Positions 28,143 through 42,310 of a stretch of 64,000 nucleotides of DNA are shown piece by piece. Location: positions 248,001 to 312,000 of the forward strand of contig NZ_BMXV01000002.1 of NCBI RefSeq assembly GCF_014651935.1. The letters are read 5' to 3'. The DNA is from Marinobacter zhanjiangensis. GTDB lineage: Bacteria; Pseudomonadota; Gammaproteobacteria; Pseudomonadales; Oleiphilaceae. The notes beneath the pieces are model-generated. The model ran no database searches. It was not told the DNA's origin and worked only from the letters and a program-made list of their open reading frames with translations. The translations under genes were made by a program, and so were the position numbers. How positions within the stretch are numbered: position 1 is the stretch's first letter; every line of letters begins with the position of its first letter.

Positions 28143-29096
28143 ATGAACCCTAATTACCTGGACTTCGAACAGCCCATTGCCGACCTGGAAGCCAAGATTG
28201 AAGAGCTGCGGATGGTGGGCAACGACACCGAAATCAACATCACTGACGAGATCAACCGGCTCAGGACCAAGAGCGTCAATCTTACCGAGAGTATCTTCTC
28301 GGACCTGAAGTCGTGGGACGTGGCCCGTCTGGCCCGGCACCCCCGTCGCCCCTATACCTTTGACTACCTTGACATGATGTTCGAGGATTTCGACGAACTG
28401 CATGGTGACCGCACCTATGCCGATGACAAGTCGATTGTCGGTGGTACCGCCCGCCTTGACGGCAAGCCGGTGATGGTGATCGGCCACCAGAAGGGCCGCG
28501 AGGTTCGCGAAAAGGTGCGCCGCAATTTCGGTATGCCCCGGCCCGAGGGCTACCGCAAGGCCCTGCGCCTGATGGAAATGGCCGAGCGCTTCCGCATGCC
28601 GGTACTGACCTTTATCGACACGCCGGGAGCCTACCCGGGTATCGGTGCCGAGGAGCGCGGCCAGAGCGAGGCCATCGCCCGCAACCTGGCGGTGATGTCA
28701 CGGCTGAAAACCCCGATCCTGTCCAGCGTGGTGGGCGAGGGTGGCTCCGGGGGCGCCCTCGCCATCGGTGTCTGTGATCATCTGTACATGCTGCAGTATT
28801 CCACCTACGCGGTTATTTCCCCGGAGGGCTGTGCCTCCATCCTCTGGAAGAGCGCGGACCATGCCTCAACGGCCGCCGAGGCCATGGGTGTGACTGCCAA
28901 CCGTCTGAAAGAACTGGGTATCGCGGACACGGTTGTCAAGGAACCGCTGGGTGGCGCGCACCGTAACCCCCAGGAAATGGCCGACAATCTCAAGGAAGAA
29001 CTGCTCAAGGGACTGCACGAATTCGGCAGCCTCAGCCAGGAAGAACTGGTGGCCCGGCGCTACGAGCGCCTGACCCGCTATGACACAGGGCGGTAA
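28143..29096 (+). CDS. accA: Acetyl-CoA carboxylase carboxyltransferase subunit alpha
   Basis: AccA with AccD transfers carboxyl from carboxybiotin to acetyl-CoA, the first committed step of fatty-acid synthesis. The 317-residue product (E. coli 319) shows [18 protein letters not shown] and [12 protein letters not shown], the crotonase-fold oxyanion segments, and an N-terminal coiled coil. It overlaps tilS by 17 bases, an unusually large coupling overlap. The order dnaE-accA-tilS is standard for pseudomonads and relatives. Confidence 0.98.
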   Translation: MNPNYLDFEQPIADLEAKIEELRMVGNDTEINITDEINRLRTKSVNLTESIFSDLKSWDVARLARHPRRPYTFDYLDMMFEDFDELHGDRTYADDKSIVGGTARLDGKPVMVIGHQKGREVREKVRRNFGMPRPEGYRKALRLMEMAERFRMPVLTFIDTPGAYPGIGAEERGQSEAIARNLAVMSRLKTPILSSVVGEGGSGGALAIGVCDHLYMLQYSTYAVISPEGCASILWKSADHASTAAEAMGVTANRLKELGIADTVVKEPLGGAHRNPQEMADNLKEELLKGLHEFGSLSQEELVARRYERLTRYDTGR

Positions 29097-30390
29097 ACAG
29101 CCGCCCGACGCCTTTCCGCCGGAATTGCTGGCGCCCCTGGAGGCGCTGGCGGCTTCCGGGCCCGTCAGGGTCGCCCTTTCCGGCGGCCTCGACTCCATTG
29201 TCCTGCTCCACCTGGCCTGTCATGTGTTTGCTCGTCGGCCGGAAATCCTGTCAGCGATTCATGTCAATCATCAGCTGCAGCCCGATGCGTCACACTTCGA
29301 ATCCCGGTGCCGCCAGATCTGCGAGCAGCTGGGTGTGCCGCTGGAGGTGGTCCGTGTCCGCGTGGACGACAGCCCGGGCAGTATCGAAACCCGGGCCAGG
29401 GACGCCCGTTACCGGGTGTTTTCGGAGCGGCTGGTGCCGGGTGAAGTCCTGTTGATGGCGCACCACCAGGATGATCAGGAAGAAACCCTGCTGTTCCGTT
29501 TCCTGCGTGGCTCGGGTGTGCGCGGGCTGGGGGGGATGCCGGCGGAGCGGACCCTGGGGCGTGGGCGGCTGGTCCGGCCCTGGCTGCAGGTGCCCCGCCG
29601 GCTGCTGCGGCAACAGGCCCTGAGTGCATGCTGGTCCTGGGTGGAGGACCCCACCAATGCCGACGACGGGTTCGATCGCAACTTTCTGCGACACCGGATT
29701 CTTCCGGTGCTGCGTGAACGCTGGCCGCAACTGGATCGCCGCCTGCTCGCGACCGCCCGGGCCTGTCGCGAGAGCGCCGAGCTGGCAGATCTGCTGGCGG
29801 AGTCCCACTATCAGCAACTGGAGGCAGGCCGGGACCGGCTCAGCCTGTCCGGGGTCAGGGCGTTGCCGTTGGTGGCCTGCCGCAATCTGTTGCAGTGGTG
29901 GCTGGGTGACTCTCTGGACCGGTCACTGGGGGACAGCGAGATCCGTGACCTGCTGGACTCATCGGACGACGCCAGCCCGGAGATCCTGGCGGGTGAATTT
30001 GCCCTGCGTCGGTTTCAGGACCATATTTACCGGGTGCCCCGGGTGCGGGCGCCACTGGTGGGCGATCAGCCGTTGCTGGCGAATGAGTGGGTGACGGATG
30101 GCGATTACTGTCTCTGCCTGCGTTGCCATGGTGATATTGATAAAGTCCCGCAACTGCGGCTCGGCCACCGCCGTGGTGGCGAGCGACTCAGGCCGGGTCC
30201 GGAAGGTCAGAGCCGGCCCCTGAAGAAATGGCTTCAGGAGCAACAGGTGCCGCCCTGGGAACGGAACCGGTTGCCACTGGTGTTCCAGGGCAACGGTGAA
30301 CTGGTGGCGATCGCTGACCTGTGGTCTGCCCCGGACGTGGCGGGAGACGAGCCGGAAAATGGCTGGTGGCTGGATATACGGCAACAATGA
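29080..30390 (+). CDS. tilS: tRNA(Ile)-lysidine synthetase
   Basis: TilS converts cytidine 34 of the AUA-reading tRNA(Ile) to lysidine using ATP, which changes both its decoding and charging identity. The 436-residue protein has the PP-loop SGGLDS (about residues 35-40), the HHQDDQEET segment and the two C-terminal TilS substrate-binding domains. Its start overlaps accA by 17 bases; a later start would cut away the N-terminal segment before the PP-loop. Confidence 0.96.
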   Translation: MTQGGKQPPDAFPPELLAPLEALAASGPVRVALSGGLDSIVLLHLACHVFARRPEILSAIHVNHQLQPDASHFESRCRQICEQLGVPLEVVRVRVDDSPGSIETRARDARYRVFSERLVPGEVLLMAHHQDDQEETLLFRFLRGSGVRGLGGMPAERTLGRGRLVRPWLQVPRRLLRQQALSACWSWVEDPTNADDGFDRNFLRHRILPVLRERWPQLDRRLLATARACRESAELADLLAESHYQQLEAGRDRLSLSGVRALPLVACRNLLQWWLGDSLDRSLGDSEIRDLLDSSDDASPEILAGEFALRRFQDHIYRVPRVRAPLVGDQPLLANEWVTDGDYCLCLRCHGDIDKVPQLRLGHRRGGERLRPGPEGQSRPLKKWLQEQQVPPWERNRLPLVFQGNGELVAIADLWSAPDVAGDEPENGWWLDIRQQ

Positions 30391-30488
30391 GGGAGTCGGT
30401 CCGGTGGGCGCCTGGATAACTTTTTGCGTCCGCCGCGGATTGAGCAGCCGGGGGCTTTCTGGTAATCTGACGTCCCATCTCGAGATGA

Positions 30489-33037
<2,549 letters not shown>

Positions 33038-33081
33038 GGTTGCCCGCGGGCAAGGCCATGATTTTCTGTTTGATACCTTAA

Positions 33082-34404
<1,323 letters not shown>

Positions 34405-34459
34405 CATGAAATAACAGTCGTTAGTGCATGATTGCGCTGACTAGGCTAGACTCTTTGAG

Positions 34460-34500
34460 CCGTCGGTGGTTGCGGGTTATCCTGCTGCGCCGACGGTTTT
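34460..34500 (+). terminator. Possible terminator after eno (weak)
   Basis: Seven-base arms CCGTCGG and CCGACGG are separated by a 23-base loop and followed by four T residues. The long loop makes this tentative. The rest of the 221-base gap before ftsB shows no gene. Confidence 0.4.
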
Positions 34501-34625
34501 GTGGCTTCAGGGCAGGGAAGTGCCGGAGTAAAGGGCCAAGCGTCCTTTGCCACCGCATGGCCCGTTGGCACACTGGTAATAATGGCGAATAACGCTCCGG
34601 ACCAATGGAATAACGGAATCGTACA

Positions 34626-34898
34626 ATGAAGGTGCTCTGGTCCATTATGGTGATACTGATTGTCCTGCTACAGGTGCGCCTGTGGGTAGGAGAAGGCAGT
34701 TATGCCCAGGTCTGGGGCCTGAGCGAAACCATTGACGAGCAACGCCGTGAAAACGCCAGGCTTGCGGCCCGGAATGAACGTCTCTTTGCCGAAGTGCGCA
34801 ACCTGGGCTCGGCTCAGGGCGCCGTAGAGGAACGTGCCCGCAAGGACCTGGGGCTGATCCGCGATGATGAAACCTTCTTCCTGGTCTTGGAGCCCTAG
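34626..34898 (+). CDS. ftsB: Cell-division protein FtsB
   Basis: FtsB is a small bitopic protein that joins FtsL and FtsQ in the divisome. The 90-residue product has one N-terminal membrane helix (about 4-20), a coiled coil (about 30-65) and a conserved C-terminal region with ERARKDLGLI. The family and position between eno and ispD match. The ribosome-binding site is weak. Confidence 0.93.
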   Translation: MKVLWSIMVILIVLLQVRLWVGEGSYAQVWGLSETIDEQRRENARLAARNERLFAEVRNLGSAQGAVEERARKDLGLIRDDETFFLVLEP

Positions 34899-34925
34899 TG
34901 TTAAGGCACACTAAAAGGTTCCCTG

Positions 34926-35642
34926 TTGTCTATGAATGCCCACCGTTTCTGGTTGGTCGTGCCTGCCGCCGGCATTGGCCAGCGCATGCAGTCTGCCGTT
35001 CCCAAGCAATACCTGACCCTCGCTGACCGATTCCTGCTGGATGTCACGCTTTCACGCCTGCTTGCCGCCTGTGCCTGGGAAGGCTGCGTGGTGCCGCTGC
35101 ATCCGGAAGACCGGTGGTGGCGCCACAGTGAGAGTGCAGCGGACGGCCGTATCGAGACCTGCGCCGGTGGAGCCGAGCGGGTTGACTCGGTGATCGCGGC
35201 GCTGCGTCATCTGGAGGGCCGTGCCGGCGACCAGGACTGGGTGCTGGTACACGATGTGGCACGGCCCTGTGTTCACCGGAGTGACCTGCACCGACTGAGA
35301 AACGAGCTGGCTCCGGATAGCGTTGGTGGACTGCTGGCGGCTCCGGTCTCCGATACCGTCAAGCAGGTGGCGCCTGGCTCTGACCGGGTCAGTGGAACGG
35401 CGGATCGACGCCAGTTGTGGCGAGCTTTTACGCCTCAGATGTTTCGTTACGGTGATCTGCTGCCGGCCCTGGAAACGGGTGCGCGCGAGCATGCCGGAGC
35501 TATCACCGATGAAGCATCCGCCATGGAACTGGCCGGCTGGCGGCCCCGGGTTGTGGCGGGGCGTACCGACAACATCAAGATTACCGTACCGGAGGACCTG
35601 GCGCTGGCCGAGTTTATTCTCGCCCGCCAGGACGCCGGGTAA
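34926..35642 (+). CDS. ispD: 2-C-methyl-D-erythritol 4-phosphate cytidylyltransferase
   Basis: IspD attaches CMP to methylerythritol phosphate in the MEP isoprenoid pathway. The product has the nucleotide-binding signature PAAGIGQRM and PKQYL near the N-terminus, VHDVARPC and TDEASAME later on. The start is uncertain: TTG at 34926 has an AAAAGG at seven bases and gives 238 residues; ATG at 34932 gives 236, the E. coli length, with AAAAGG 13 bases away. ispF follows after 24 bases. Confidence 0.95.
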   Translation: MSMNAHRFWLVVPAAGIGQRMQSAVPKQYLTLADRFLLDVTLSRLLAACAWEGCVVPLHPEDRWWRHSESAADGRIETCAGGAERVDSVIAALRHLEGRAGDQDWVLVHDVARPCVHRSDLHRLRNELAPDSVGGLLAAPVSDTVKQVAPGSDRVSGTADRRQLWRAFTPQMFRYGDLLPALETGAREHAGAITDEASAMELAGWRPRVVAGRTDNIKITVPEDLALAEFILARQDAG

Positions 35643-35666
35643 CTCCATTCAGTTCAGGCAGGTGTC

Positions 35667-36146
35667 ATGAGAATAGGCCAGGGTTTTGATGTCCATGGGT
35701 TCTGTGAAGGCTCACAGATCATCATCGGTGGTGTCCCCATCGCGCACGATAAGGGCCTCAGGGCTCATTCCGATGGAGACGTACTGCTCCACGCCGTTGC
35801 CGATGCCCTGCTCGGGGCGGCGGCACTGGGTGACATTGGCCATCTGTTTCCGGACACCAGTGCCGAGTGGGCAGGCGCCGACAGCCGGGTCCTGCTGCGG
35901 GAAGTACGCCGACAGATCGCCGAGCGCGGCCTGAGAGTGGTTAACCTTGATAGCACCATTATTGCCCAGGCGCCGAAGATGGCTCCCCACGTGGATGCCA
36001 TGCGCCAGCACATTGCCGAGGACCTGGGCATCGCCATGGACCATGTCAGCGTCAAGGCAACCACCACTGAAAAACTGGGCTTCACCGGCCGCGGGGAAGG
36101 CATTGCCTGTCAGGCCATCTGTCTTCTGGATGAGCAACGTTCATGA
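35667..36146 (+). CDS. ispF: 2-C-methyl-D-erythritol 2,4-cyclodiphosphate synthase
   Basis: IspF cyclises the MEP-pathway intermediate to methylerythritol cyclodiphosphate. The 159-residue product (same length as E. coli) has the zinc-binding DVH motif (GQGFDVHGF), the [10 protein letters not shown] segment and the [19 protein letters not shown]-terminal loop. Its stop overlaps the truD ATG by four bases. Confidence 0.97.
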   Translation: MRIGQGFDVHGFCEGSQIIIGGVPIAHDKGLRAHSDGDVLLHAVADALLGAAALGDIGHLFPDTSAEWAGADSRVLLREVRRQIAERGLRVVNLDSTIIAQAPKMAPHVDAMRQHIAEDLGIAMDHVSVKATTTEKLGFTGRGEGIACQAICLLDEQRS

Positions 36147-37171
36147 GTGGCTGGCAGCTCGAGTGGCCTGTTCCGGGGGGGAAGCCCGAAGCTTCGGCCC
36201 ACCTCAAACATTATCCCGGGGACTTCCGGGTGACCGAATTGCTGGATACCGGTGGTCCGCTAAAGGAGCTGGAGACTCAGCAATCCCTGACGGTCCCGGG
36301 GCAGGGCGAGCACCTGTTGATCTACCTGGAGAAGACCGGCGACAACACGCCCTGGGTGGCCCGGCGTCTGGGTGAGCTTGCCGGCTGCGGTGATAGCGGC
36401 GTGGGCTATAGCGGGCTCAAGGATCGCCATGCGGTGACACGCCAATGGTTCAGTGTGCAGCGCCCCGGCATGGAGGCGGAGGATGAGGCCTTTATCCGGA
36501 CGCTTCAGTCGCACTGGCCGGTGCTGGCGGTGGCCCGCCGCGGTCGCAAGCTGCGGCGGGGAGAGCATCATGGCAACCACTTTGATATACGCCTGCGAGC
36601 GCTGACCGGCGACCCGACGATACTGGAACAACGGCTCAACATGGTGTCCCGCCAGGGTTGCCCCAACTATTTCGGTCTGCAGCGGTTTGGTCACCACGGC
36701 AGCAACCTGGACAGGGCAGTGGCCATGGCCGAACGGCCTGTCCGTCGGCGCCGTGGGCGCAAGTCGGTGGGGGGCCGGGACGGGCTGTATTTTTCCGCTG
36801 CCCGTTCCTGGCTGTTCAACCAGGTTCTGGCCGAGCGGGTCAATCAGGAAAACTGGTTACAGCGACTGGATGGTGAACCCGACGAGGTTCCCACCGGCCC
36901 CCTGTGGGGTGACGGCGGCACGGTAGCCGGGGGAGCACAGGGCATGCTCGAGCGTGAAGTGGTCGCCCGCTCTCCGGCCGTCGAGGCAGTATTTGCGAGC
37001 ACACGGATGGCCCCGGAGCGCCGCCCGCTGATTCTGATGCCGTCGGACCTGGCGTGGTCCCTGTCGGAGCAGGAGGGCGACCGGTTTCTGGATCTGTCGT
37101 TCACCCTGGCCCCCGGTCAGTACGCCACTACCATGCTCTCGTCCGTGGTCACGCTGCTGTCAGGGTCCTGA
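36143..37171 (+). CDS. truD: tRNA pseudouridine(13) synthase TruD
   Basis: TruD isomerises uridine 13 in the D-loop of tRNA(Glu). The 342-residue product contains the catalytic Asp in [11 protein letters not shown] and the later NYFGLQRFG motif, both diagnostic. It is coupled to ispF by a four-base overlap. The gap of 160 bases to surE has a T-rich stretch but no convincing hairpin. Confidence 0.96.
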   Translation: MSGWQLEWPVPGGKPEASAHLKHYPGDFRVTELLDTGGPLKELETQQSLTVPGQGEHLLIYLEKTGDNTPWVARRLGELAGCGDSGVGYSGLKDRHAVTRQWFSVQRPGMEAEDEAFIRTLQSHWPVLAVARRGRKLRRGEHHGNHFDIRLRALTGDPTILEQRLNMVSRQGCPNYFGLQRFGHHGSNLDRAVAMAERPVRRRRGRKSVGGRDGLYFSAARSWLFNQVLAERVNQENWLQRLDGEPDEVPTGPLWGDGGTVAGGAQGMLEREVVARSPAVEAVFASTRMAPERRPLILMPSDLAWSLSEQEGDRFLDLSFTLAPGQYATTMLSSVVTLLSGS

Positions 37172-37331
37172 GCGAGTTACCCGTTTTTTTGCGAGGCAAT
37201 TTGCCAGAACGGCAGGTTCATGACACAAATGTCATCGTTTATCCGTTAGAATCCTGACCTGGGTTTTTACACTATTGCGGTGCCAGCAGCCACAGGCGCC
37301 AACACAACATTATGCGGAGAGACTGGAAATC

Positions 37332-38081
37332 GTGCGTATCTTGCTGTCGAACGATGATGGGGTTTATTCCCCCGGCCTGGTGGCCCTCCATGCAGGCCTG
37401 GAAGGGCTGGCGGACATGGAGGTGGTTGCACCGGACCGTGACCACAGTGGTGCCAGCAATTCCCTGACCCTGAATCGTCCGCTGACGGTGGATCAGCACC
37501 CTGGCGGTTTCCGCTCCGTGGACGGTACGCCCACTGACTGCGTGCACCTGGCGGTGAATGGCCTTTTTGACGAGCCCTTCGACCGGGTGGTTTCCGGCAT
37601 CAACACCCACGCCAACCTGGGTGACGATATTATCTACTCCGGCACCGTTGCCGCCGCCACCGAGGGCCGCCACCTGGGCCTGCCGGCTATCGCGGTTTCC
37701 CTGGTCAACAATGGCCACTTCCACTACGAAACCGCCGCCCGGGTGGTACGCACCTTACTGGAGCGGGATAACTGGCCCGATCTGGGTGGCCGCTGCATTC
37801 TGAACGTGAATGTGCCGGATGTGCCCTGGGAGTCTATCGCCGGGTTCCGGGTAACGCGCCTTGGCCATCGGGGTCGTGCCGAGGGGGCCGTCCCCATGAC
37901 CTGTCCCCGGGGCAAGGCCCGCTACTGGATCGGCGCTGCGGGCGAGGGCGCGGATGCCGGGCCGGGCACGGATTTTCACGCTGTCGGCGAGAACTACGTG
38001 TCCATTACGCCAGTCCATATCGACATGACCAAGCATGATGCCTTGTCATCATTGAGGAGCTGGGTGGAGGCCGGAAGCTGA
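37332..38081 (+). CDS. surE: 5'/3'-nucleotidase SurE
   Basis: SurE is a divalent-metal nucleotidase and exopolyphosphatase involved in stationary-phase survival. The 249-residue product begins [10 protein letters not shown], with the paired metal-binding Asp, and carries the conserved [20 protein letters not shown] segment. The start is GTG at 37332, with GGAGA ahead of it. An upstream in-frame ATG would add 19 residues with no family likeness. Its stop shares one base with the pcm ATG. Confidence 0.96.
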   Translation: MRILLSNDDGVYSPGLVALHAGLEGLADMEVVAPDRDHSGASNSLTLNRPLTVDQHPGGFRSVDGTPTDCVHLAVNGLFDEPFDRVVSGINTHANLGDDIIYSGTVAAATEGRHLGLPAIAVSLVNNGHFHYETAARVVRTLLERDNWPDLGGRCILNVNVPDVPWESIAGFRVTRLGHRGRAEGAVPMTCPRGKARYWIGAAGEGADAGPGTDFHAVGENYVSITPVHIDMTKHDALSSLRSWVEAGS

Positions 38082-38734
38082 TGGTGGCTATCGACGGAAT
38101 CGGTATGACTTCACGCCGCACCCGCCTGCGGCTGATTCAACGGTTGCGGGAAGCCGGCATCCGGGACGAACGGGTACTGGGTGTGATGGAGGAAGTGCCG
38201 CGACATATCTTTGTGGATGAAGCCCTGTCCCACCGCTCCTATGAAGATACCGCACTACCCATCGGTAACAACCAGACCCTTTCTCAACCCTACATCGTGG
38301 CACGCATGACCGAGGTGCTGATGAGCGCCAACCCGAAAAAGGTGCTAGAGCTGGGGACCGGGTCCGGTTACCAGACCGCCATCCTGGCCAGGCTCTGTGA
38401 CGAGGTGTACAGCGTTGAGCGGATCAAGGCCCTGCAGGATCAGGCGCGGGAGCGGATGCACCTGCTGAAGCTGCGTAACGTGATGCTGCGGCTGGCCGAC
38501 GGCCCCATGGGCTGGCCGGACCGGGGCCCGTATGACGGTATTCTCGTTACCGCAGCGCCCCGGGTGTTGCCGCAGGAACTGCTGGACCAGCTGGCAGACG
38601 GCGGTGTCATGGTGGCACCGGTCGGTGAGGAACGGCAGGTACTGGTCAAGGTAACCCGGGAGGGGGATCAGTTCCACACCGAGGAAATGGAACCGGTGCG
38701 GTTCGTCCCTCTGCTGGGTGGAGTGGTTCGTTGA
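38081..38734 (+). CDS. pcm: Protein-L-isoaspartate O-methyltransferase
   Basis: Pcm repairs isoaspartyl residues in aged proteins by S-adenosylmethionine-dependent methylation. The 217-residue product shows the SAM-binding [15 protein letters not shown] segment and the upstream [14 protein letters not shown] substrate loop. It is translationally coupled to surE (one shared base) and to the following DUF368 gene (four-base overlap with a TTG start). Confidence 0.96.
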   Translation: MVAIDGIGMTSRRTRLRLIQRLREAGIRDERVLGVMEEVPRHIFVDEALSHRSYEDTALPIGNNQTLSQPYIVARMTEVLMSANPKKVLELGTGSGYQTAILARLCDEVYSVERIKALQDQARERMHLLKLRNVMLRLADGPMGWPDRGPYDGILVTAAPRVLPQELLDQLADGGVMVAPVGEERQVLVKVTREGDQFHTEEMEPVRFVPLLGGVVR

Positions 38735-39687
38735 AAGGACTCCGGCAACATGCAGGAATCTTTATCCGCGGCGTGGCCATGGGCGCCGCTGATGTGGTGC
38801 CGGGGGTGTCCGGCGGTACCATCGCCTTCATTACCGGCATCTACTTCCGACTTCTCGGAGCCATTGGTGCGGTGCCTTCCGCGTTCTTTCTGTCCTTTGT
38901 CAGGGGGCATTGGCGCCGGTTCTGGCACGAGATCGACGGAACCTTCCTGGTAACGCTTCTTGCCGGCATACTGGTCAGTATTGCCACCCTGGCCAACCTG
39001 ATTACCCGCGCCCTTGATACCTATCCCGTTGCCCTGTGGAGTTTTTTCTTTGGCCTTATTGTGGCGTCTGTGTGGCATGTGCTGGGGCAGATGAATGAAC
39101 GTCGCTGGTGGCTGGCCATTCCGGTGGCGCTGGGGGCGGCCTTTGCCTGGTGGGTAACAACCCTGTCGGCCAGTCAGGTCGACCCCGGGGCACTGGTGTT
39201 TTTTCTCTCCGGTGCACTGGCCATCTGCGCCATGATCCTGCCGGGGTTGTCCGGCAGTTTCATCCTGTTGATTCTGGGTATGTACGGGCCGGTTCTGGCC
39301 GCGGTGCGGGAAGTGGATCTGGCCCTTATCGGGCTGTTCCTGGGGGGCTGTCTGGCCGGGTTGCTCAGCTTTGCCCGTTTGCTGGGCGTGGTCCTGCGCA
39401 AGGCTCATGATCTGGTGTTGGCGATATTGACCGGTTTCATGGTGGGGGCCCTGAACCGTGTCTGGCCCTGGCAAGAGGTGGTCCGCTGGCGCACCAGCAG
39501 CGGTGGAGATCAGGTACCCCTGGAGCAGGTCAGTGTCTCGCCAATGCGTTATGCAGAAGTGACAGGCGAGCCTGCACAGATTACCGTAGCCATTGTGGCG
39601 GTACTGGCCGGTCTGGCCATTGTTCTGGCTGGTGAGTGGTTGTCCAGGCGTACCGCCCGGACATCATTGGCAGCATCAGGCATGTGA
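38731..39687 (+). CDS. DUF368 membrane protein, candidate undecaprenyl-phosphate translocase (PopT-like)
   Basis: The 318-residue product has about eight to nine membrane helices and the DUF368 hallmark [17 protein letters not shown], with a second VPGVSGG-like repeat in [15 protein letters not shown]368 members named PopT recycle the undecaprenyl-phosphate lipid carrier across the inner membrane in Vibrio and Staphylococcus. The start is TTG at 38731 overlapping the pcm stop; the ATG at 38750 is out of frame. In E. coli surE-pcm-nlpD-rpoS are contiguous, so this gene is an addition at that point. Confidence 0.88.
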   Translation: MKGLRQHAGIFIRGVAMGAADVVPGVSGGTIAFITGIYFRLLGAIGAVPSAFFLSFVRGHWRRFWHEIDGTFLVTLLAGILVSIATLANLITRALDTYPVALWSFFFGLIVASVWHVLGQMNERRWWLAIPVALGAAFAWWVTTLSASQVDPGALVFFLSGALAICAMILPGLSGSFILLILGMYGPVLAAVREVDLALIGLFLGGCLAGLLSFARLLGVVLRKAHDLVLAILTGFMVGALNRVWPWQEVVRWRTSSGGDQVPLEQVSVSPMRYAEVTGEPAQITVAIVAVLAGLAIVLAGEWLSRRTARTSLAASGM

Positions 39688-39703
39688 TTTGCTGCCGCTT
39701 TTT
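39669..39703 (+). terminator. Weak possible terminator at the end of the DUF368 gene
   Basis: Six-base arms GGCAGC and GCTGCC enclose a 16-base loop that includes the stop codon, with five T residues shortly after. Stem strength is modest. Confidence 0.35.
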
Positions 39704-39863
39704 GCGAAATCCGGGCGATGCAGTTGTGCGACTGGTCACGCAAGGTCTGAGATGAGTGTTACTTTATTGGTGCTTTATCTGTTTCTTTCGGTAACACCCT
39801 GCGGCTCCCGGTAACCTGGACATGTTCACAAAAGATGCAATAAATTAAAGGTTTACGGGACCA

Positions 39864-39894
39864 TTGAGAGGATTGTTCCGGCCTGATAGATAAT
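39864..39894 (+). promoter_or_regulatory. Candidate promoter upstream of nlpD
   Basis: TTGAGA (39864-39869) and GATAAT (39889-39894) are 19 bases apart. They lie in an unusually A/T-rich 120-base stretch just before the nlpD GTG start. The spacer is longer than ideal. Confidence 0.35.
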
Positions 39895-39923
39895 TTCGAG
39901 ATAAAAACGATATCAATATATCC

Positions 39924-40775
39924 GTGAATTATAGCATCAGTCAGTGCAAGCCGGGTTCAGCCACCTGCCCGTGCCCTCGCGCCGTATGGATACGAGCCCT
40001 TCTGCTGCTGATCCTGGCATCTTTTGCAGTGACCACCCTGACAGGGTGTAACACCTCCGCTATTTATGGTGATCGCAATTACAACCCGCCCGTTTACTGG
40101 GGTCGCCACGTGGTCGAGAAGGGAGACACCCTGTACAGCATCGCCTGGCGCTATGGGCGTGATTACCGGGAGCTGGGCAATGCCAACGACATCGACCCGC
40201 CATACACCATTCACCCGGGCGAGGTGATCCGTCTTGACCGCAAGGGGCGTGTTCCGGCCAATGCGCCCAAGGTTGCCTCTCGCCCCTCTTCTTCTTCCGG
40301 CCGTTCCCGGCCTGCCCCGAGCCCGGAACCGGAGCCCCCACCAAAGGTTACCCGGCAGCCGGATCGTAGTGCCGACCTGTCGACGCAGAGCCAGACCGTG
40401 TCCGACATCAACTGGCGCTGGCCACACGTTGGCACCGTAATTGCAAAATATTCCACATCCGGGAAAGTCAATAAAGGTATTGATATTGCCGGTAATTCCG
40501 GCGACCCGGTCCGGGCCGCTGCTGAAGGAAACGTGGTTTACGCCGGTAACGGCCTGCTCGGGTACGGTAACCTGATTATCATCAACCACAATGAGCACTA
40601 CCTGAGTGCATACGCCCATAACCGGCGCATCCTGGTCAAGGAAGGGGAGAATGTGAAGCAGGGGCAGACCATCGCCGAACTGGGGAGTACGGGTACTGAT
40701 GGCAACAAGCTTCACTTCGAGATCCGCAAAAGCGGTAACCCGGTGGATCCGTTACCCTACCTTCCGCCGCGCTAG
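39924..40775 (+). CDS. nlpD: LysM/M23 murein hydrolase activator NlpD
   Basis: NlpD is an outer-membrane lipoprotein that activates the amidase AmiC during cell separation. The 283-residue product has a lipobox LTGC (about residues 40-43), a LysM domain (HVVEKGDTLYSIAWRYGRDY) binding peptidoglycan, a Pro/Ser-rich linker, and a LytM domain. The first metal-ligand His of LytM is replaced by Asn (VNKGIDIAG), as in E. coli NlpD, so it should be an activator and not an enzyme. Start is GTG at 39924; no in-frame ATG precedes the signal. Confidence 0.94.
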   Translation: MNYSISQCKPGSATCPCPRAVWIRALLLLILASFAVTTLTGCNTSAIYGDRNYNPPVYWGRHVVEKGDTLYSIAWRYGRDYRELGNANDIDPPYTIHPGEVIRLDRKGRVPANAPKVASRPSSSSGRSRPAPSPEPEPPPKVTRQPDRSADLSTQSQTVSDINWRWPHVGTVIAKYSTSGKVNKGIDIAGNSGDPVRAAAEGNVVYAGNGLLGYGNLIIINHNEHYLSAYAHNRRILVKEGENVKQGQTIAELGSTGTDGNKLHFEIRKSGNPVDPLPYLPPR

Positions 40776-40787
40776 GGGACCAGCCTG

Positions 40788-40826
40788 TTGACAGCGGCGG
40801 GTTGATAAAGCTTAACCTGTGATAAT
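40788..40826 (+). promoter_or_regulatory. Candidate rpoS promoter with extended -10
   Basis: A perfect TTGACA lies at 40788-40793, but the -10 at 17 bases is poor (CTTAAC). An extended -10, TGTGATAAT, lies at 40818-40826 with a TTGATA at 40802-40807. Transcription from the latter would leave a leader of about 260 bases before rpoS. Confidence 0.45.
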
Positions 40827-41095
40827 GTTGGGAGGTAGCAGAACGTGACATAGTGGGCTTGTTCTTTCTGCGAGATCGGACGAAAGCACGGAGCCACAGA
40901 AGAACACAGTGAATTGTCAGTCGCTAACCGGCTGGCCCGAAACGAATTGTCCTGAATCCAGAAGAATCGGAATCGATAACAACGGGGCCCGCAACAAGAA
41001 GAATGAGCGGGCGACAATCTGGCAGGCCCGGGAGTGTGAGCATTCCGGTGTCGGGAACTTGCTGACAGGATCATTTGAAAGGCGGGGCTAGAGTT
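40827..41095 (+). other. Long untranslated leader region before rpoS
   Basis: The stretch between the candidate promoter and the rpoS ATG has no supported gene; the short open frames inside have no family likeness or ribosome-binding site worth noting. Long rpoS leaders are known in E. coli and Pseudomonas and are targets for post-transcriptional control. No structure was modelled. Confidence 0.5.
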
Positions 41096-42103
41096 ATGTC
41101 TGCAGAACCTGAAGAGATGATAATCGATCGTGTTGCTGATGTAGAAGATACCGACGAAGAAGCGGAAACTCAGGAGGTTTCCGCGGAAAACACCTCCACT
41201 ACCGAGACCACTGCCGCACCTGCGGCCGAGCAGGACTTCACCCCTCACGGTCGATATTTCGGTAACCAGAAGCAACTGGATGCCACCCAGCTTTACCTCA
41301 ATGAAATCGGTTTCTCGCCATTGCTGACCCCCGAAGAGGAAGTCTACTTCGCGCGTCTGGCCCGCAAGGGAGAGGAGTCTGGCCGCAAGCGAATGATCGA
41401 GAGCAACCTGCGCCTGGTGGTCAAGATCGCCCGCCGCTATGTAAATCGGGGGCTGACCCTGCTTGATCTGATTGAAGAAGGCAATCTGGGGCTGATCCGT
41501 GCCGTGGAAAAGTTTGACCCGGAGCGAGGTTTCCGGTTTTCCACCTATGCTACCTGGTGGATCCGTCAGACCATTGAGCGGGCCATCATGAACCAGACCC
41601 GCACCATTCGCCTGCCCATCCATGTGGTAAAGGAGCTGAACCTTTACCTGCGTGCGGCCCGGGAACTGACCCAGAAGCTGGACCACGAGCCGTCGGCGGA
41701 AGAGATCGCCAACCTGGTGGACAAACCGGTCAGTGACGTGGAGCGAATGCTGGGGCTGAACGAACGCGTTGCCTCAATGGATACGCCCATCGGTGCGGGC
41801 GGCGAAAAATCCCTGCTGGATACGGTGGCGGATGAGGGCGCCCATGATCCGGCGGACATGTTGCAGGACAATAACCTGTGTAGCTGTCTCGAGAACTGGA
41901 TTGACCAGCTCAGTGACAAGCAGCAGGAAGTCCTGTCCCGCCGCTTCGGCCTGCGGGGCTATCCCACCAGTACGCTGGAAGAAGTGGGTCGTGAAATCGG
42001 ACTGACCCGGGAGCGTGTACGGCAGATCCAGGTGGAAGCCCTGCGCCGGCTTCGGGAGATCCTCGAGAAGGAAGGTCTGTCGAGCAACCTGCTGTTCAAG
42101 TAA
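41096..42103 (+). CDS. rpoS: RNA polymerase sigma factor RpoS
   Basis: RpoS directs stationary-phase and general stress transcription. The 335-residue product has an acidic N-terminal region 1.1-like part and regions 1.2 and 2 ([11 protein letters not shown], then [19 protein letters not shown], the -10-recognition and melting segment). Regions 3 and 4 follow, with the helix-turn-helix in [20 protein letters not shown]. The start at 41096 matches the family; an upstream in-frame codon would add seven residues. A strong terminator follows. Confidence 0.97.
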   Translation: MSAEPEEMIIDRVADVEDTDEEAETQEVSAENTSTTETTAAPAAEQDFTPHGRYFGNQKQLDATQLYLNEIGFSPLLTPEEEVYFARLARKGEESGRKRMIESNLRLVVKIARRYVNRGLTLLDLIEEGNLGLIRAVEKFDPERGFRFSTYATWWIRQTIERAIMNQTRTIRLPIHVVKELNLYLRAARELTQKLDHEPSAEEIANLVDKPVSDVERMLGLNERVASMDTPIGAGGEKSLLDTVADEGAHDPADMLQDNNLCSCLENWIDQLSDKQQEVLSRRFGLRGYPTSTLEEVGREIGLTRERVRQIQVEALRRLREILEKEGLSSNLLFK

Positions 42104-42124
42104 TGCCCGACTCAGTATCGTAAA

Positions 42125-42158
42125 GCCGGCCACGGGCACGCCCGTGGCCGGCTTTTTT
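42125..42158 (+). terminator. Rho-independent terminator of rpoS
   Basis: Perfect 12-base arms GCCGGCCACGGG / CCCGTGGCCGGC (42125-42136, 42141-42152) enclose a CACG loop and are followed by six T residues (42153-42158). Confidence 0.93.
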
Positions 42159-42310
42159 GTGATGGAAAATTTGTGATCCGGGTTACTTCAAGTAGTCTCG
42201 GACAGGTTTGAATCTCGGTTATCATATCAGCACTATCCCGATGGGTGGGGTACCCCCTGAGGTTTGCGTCTTACCGCTTGTCTCTCAATAATCAAAAACA
42301 GGAGTTAACG

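Noticed and set aside
33040-33053. Perfect palindrome TTGCCCGCGGGCAA after kdsA
   Set aside because: It has no T run and only a minimal loop. It could be chance in GC-rich sequence, so I did not call it a terminator or operator.
40909-41091. Possible 60-residue protein in the rpoS leader
   Set aside because: There is no ribosome-binding site, no family likeness, and the composition is unlike its neighbours.
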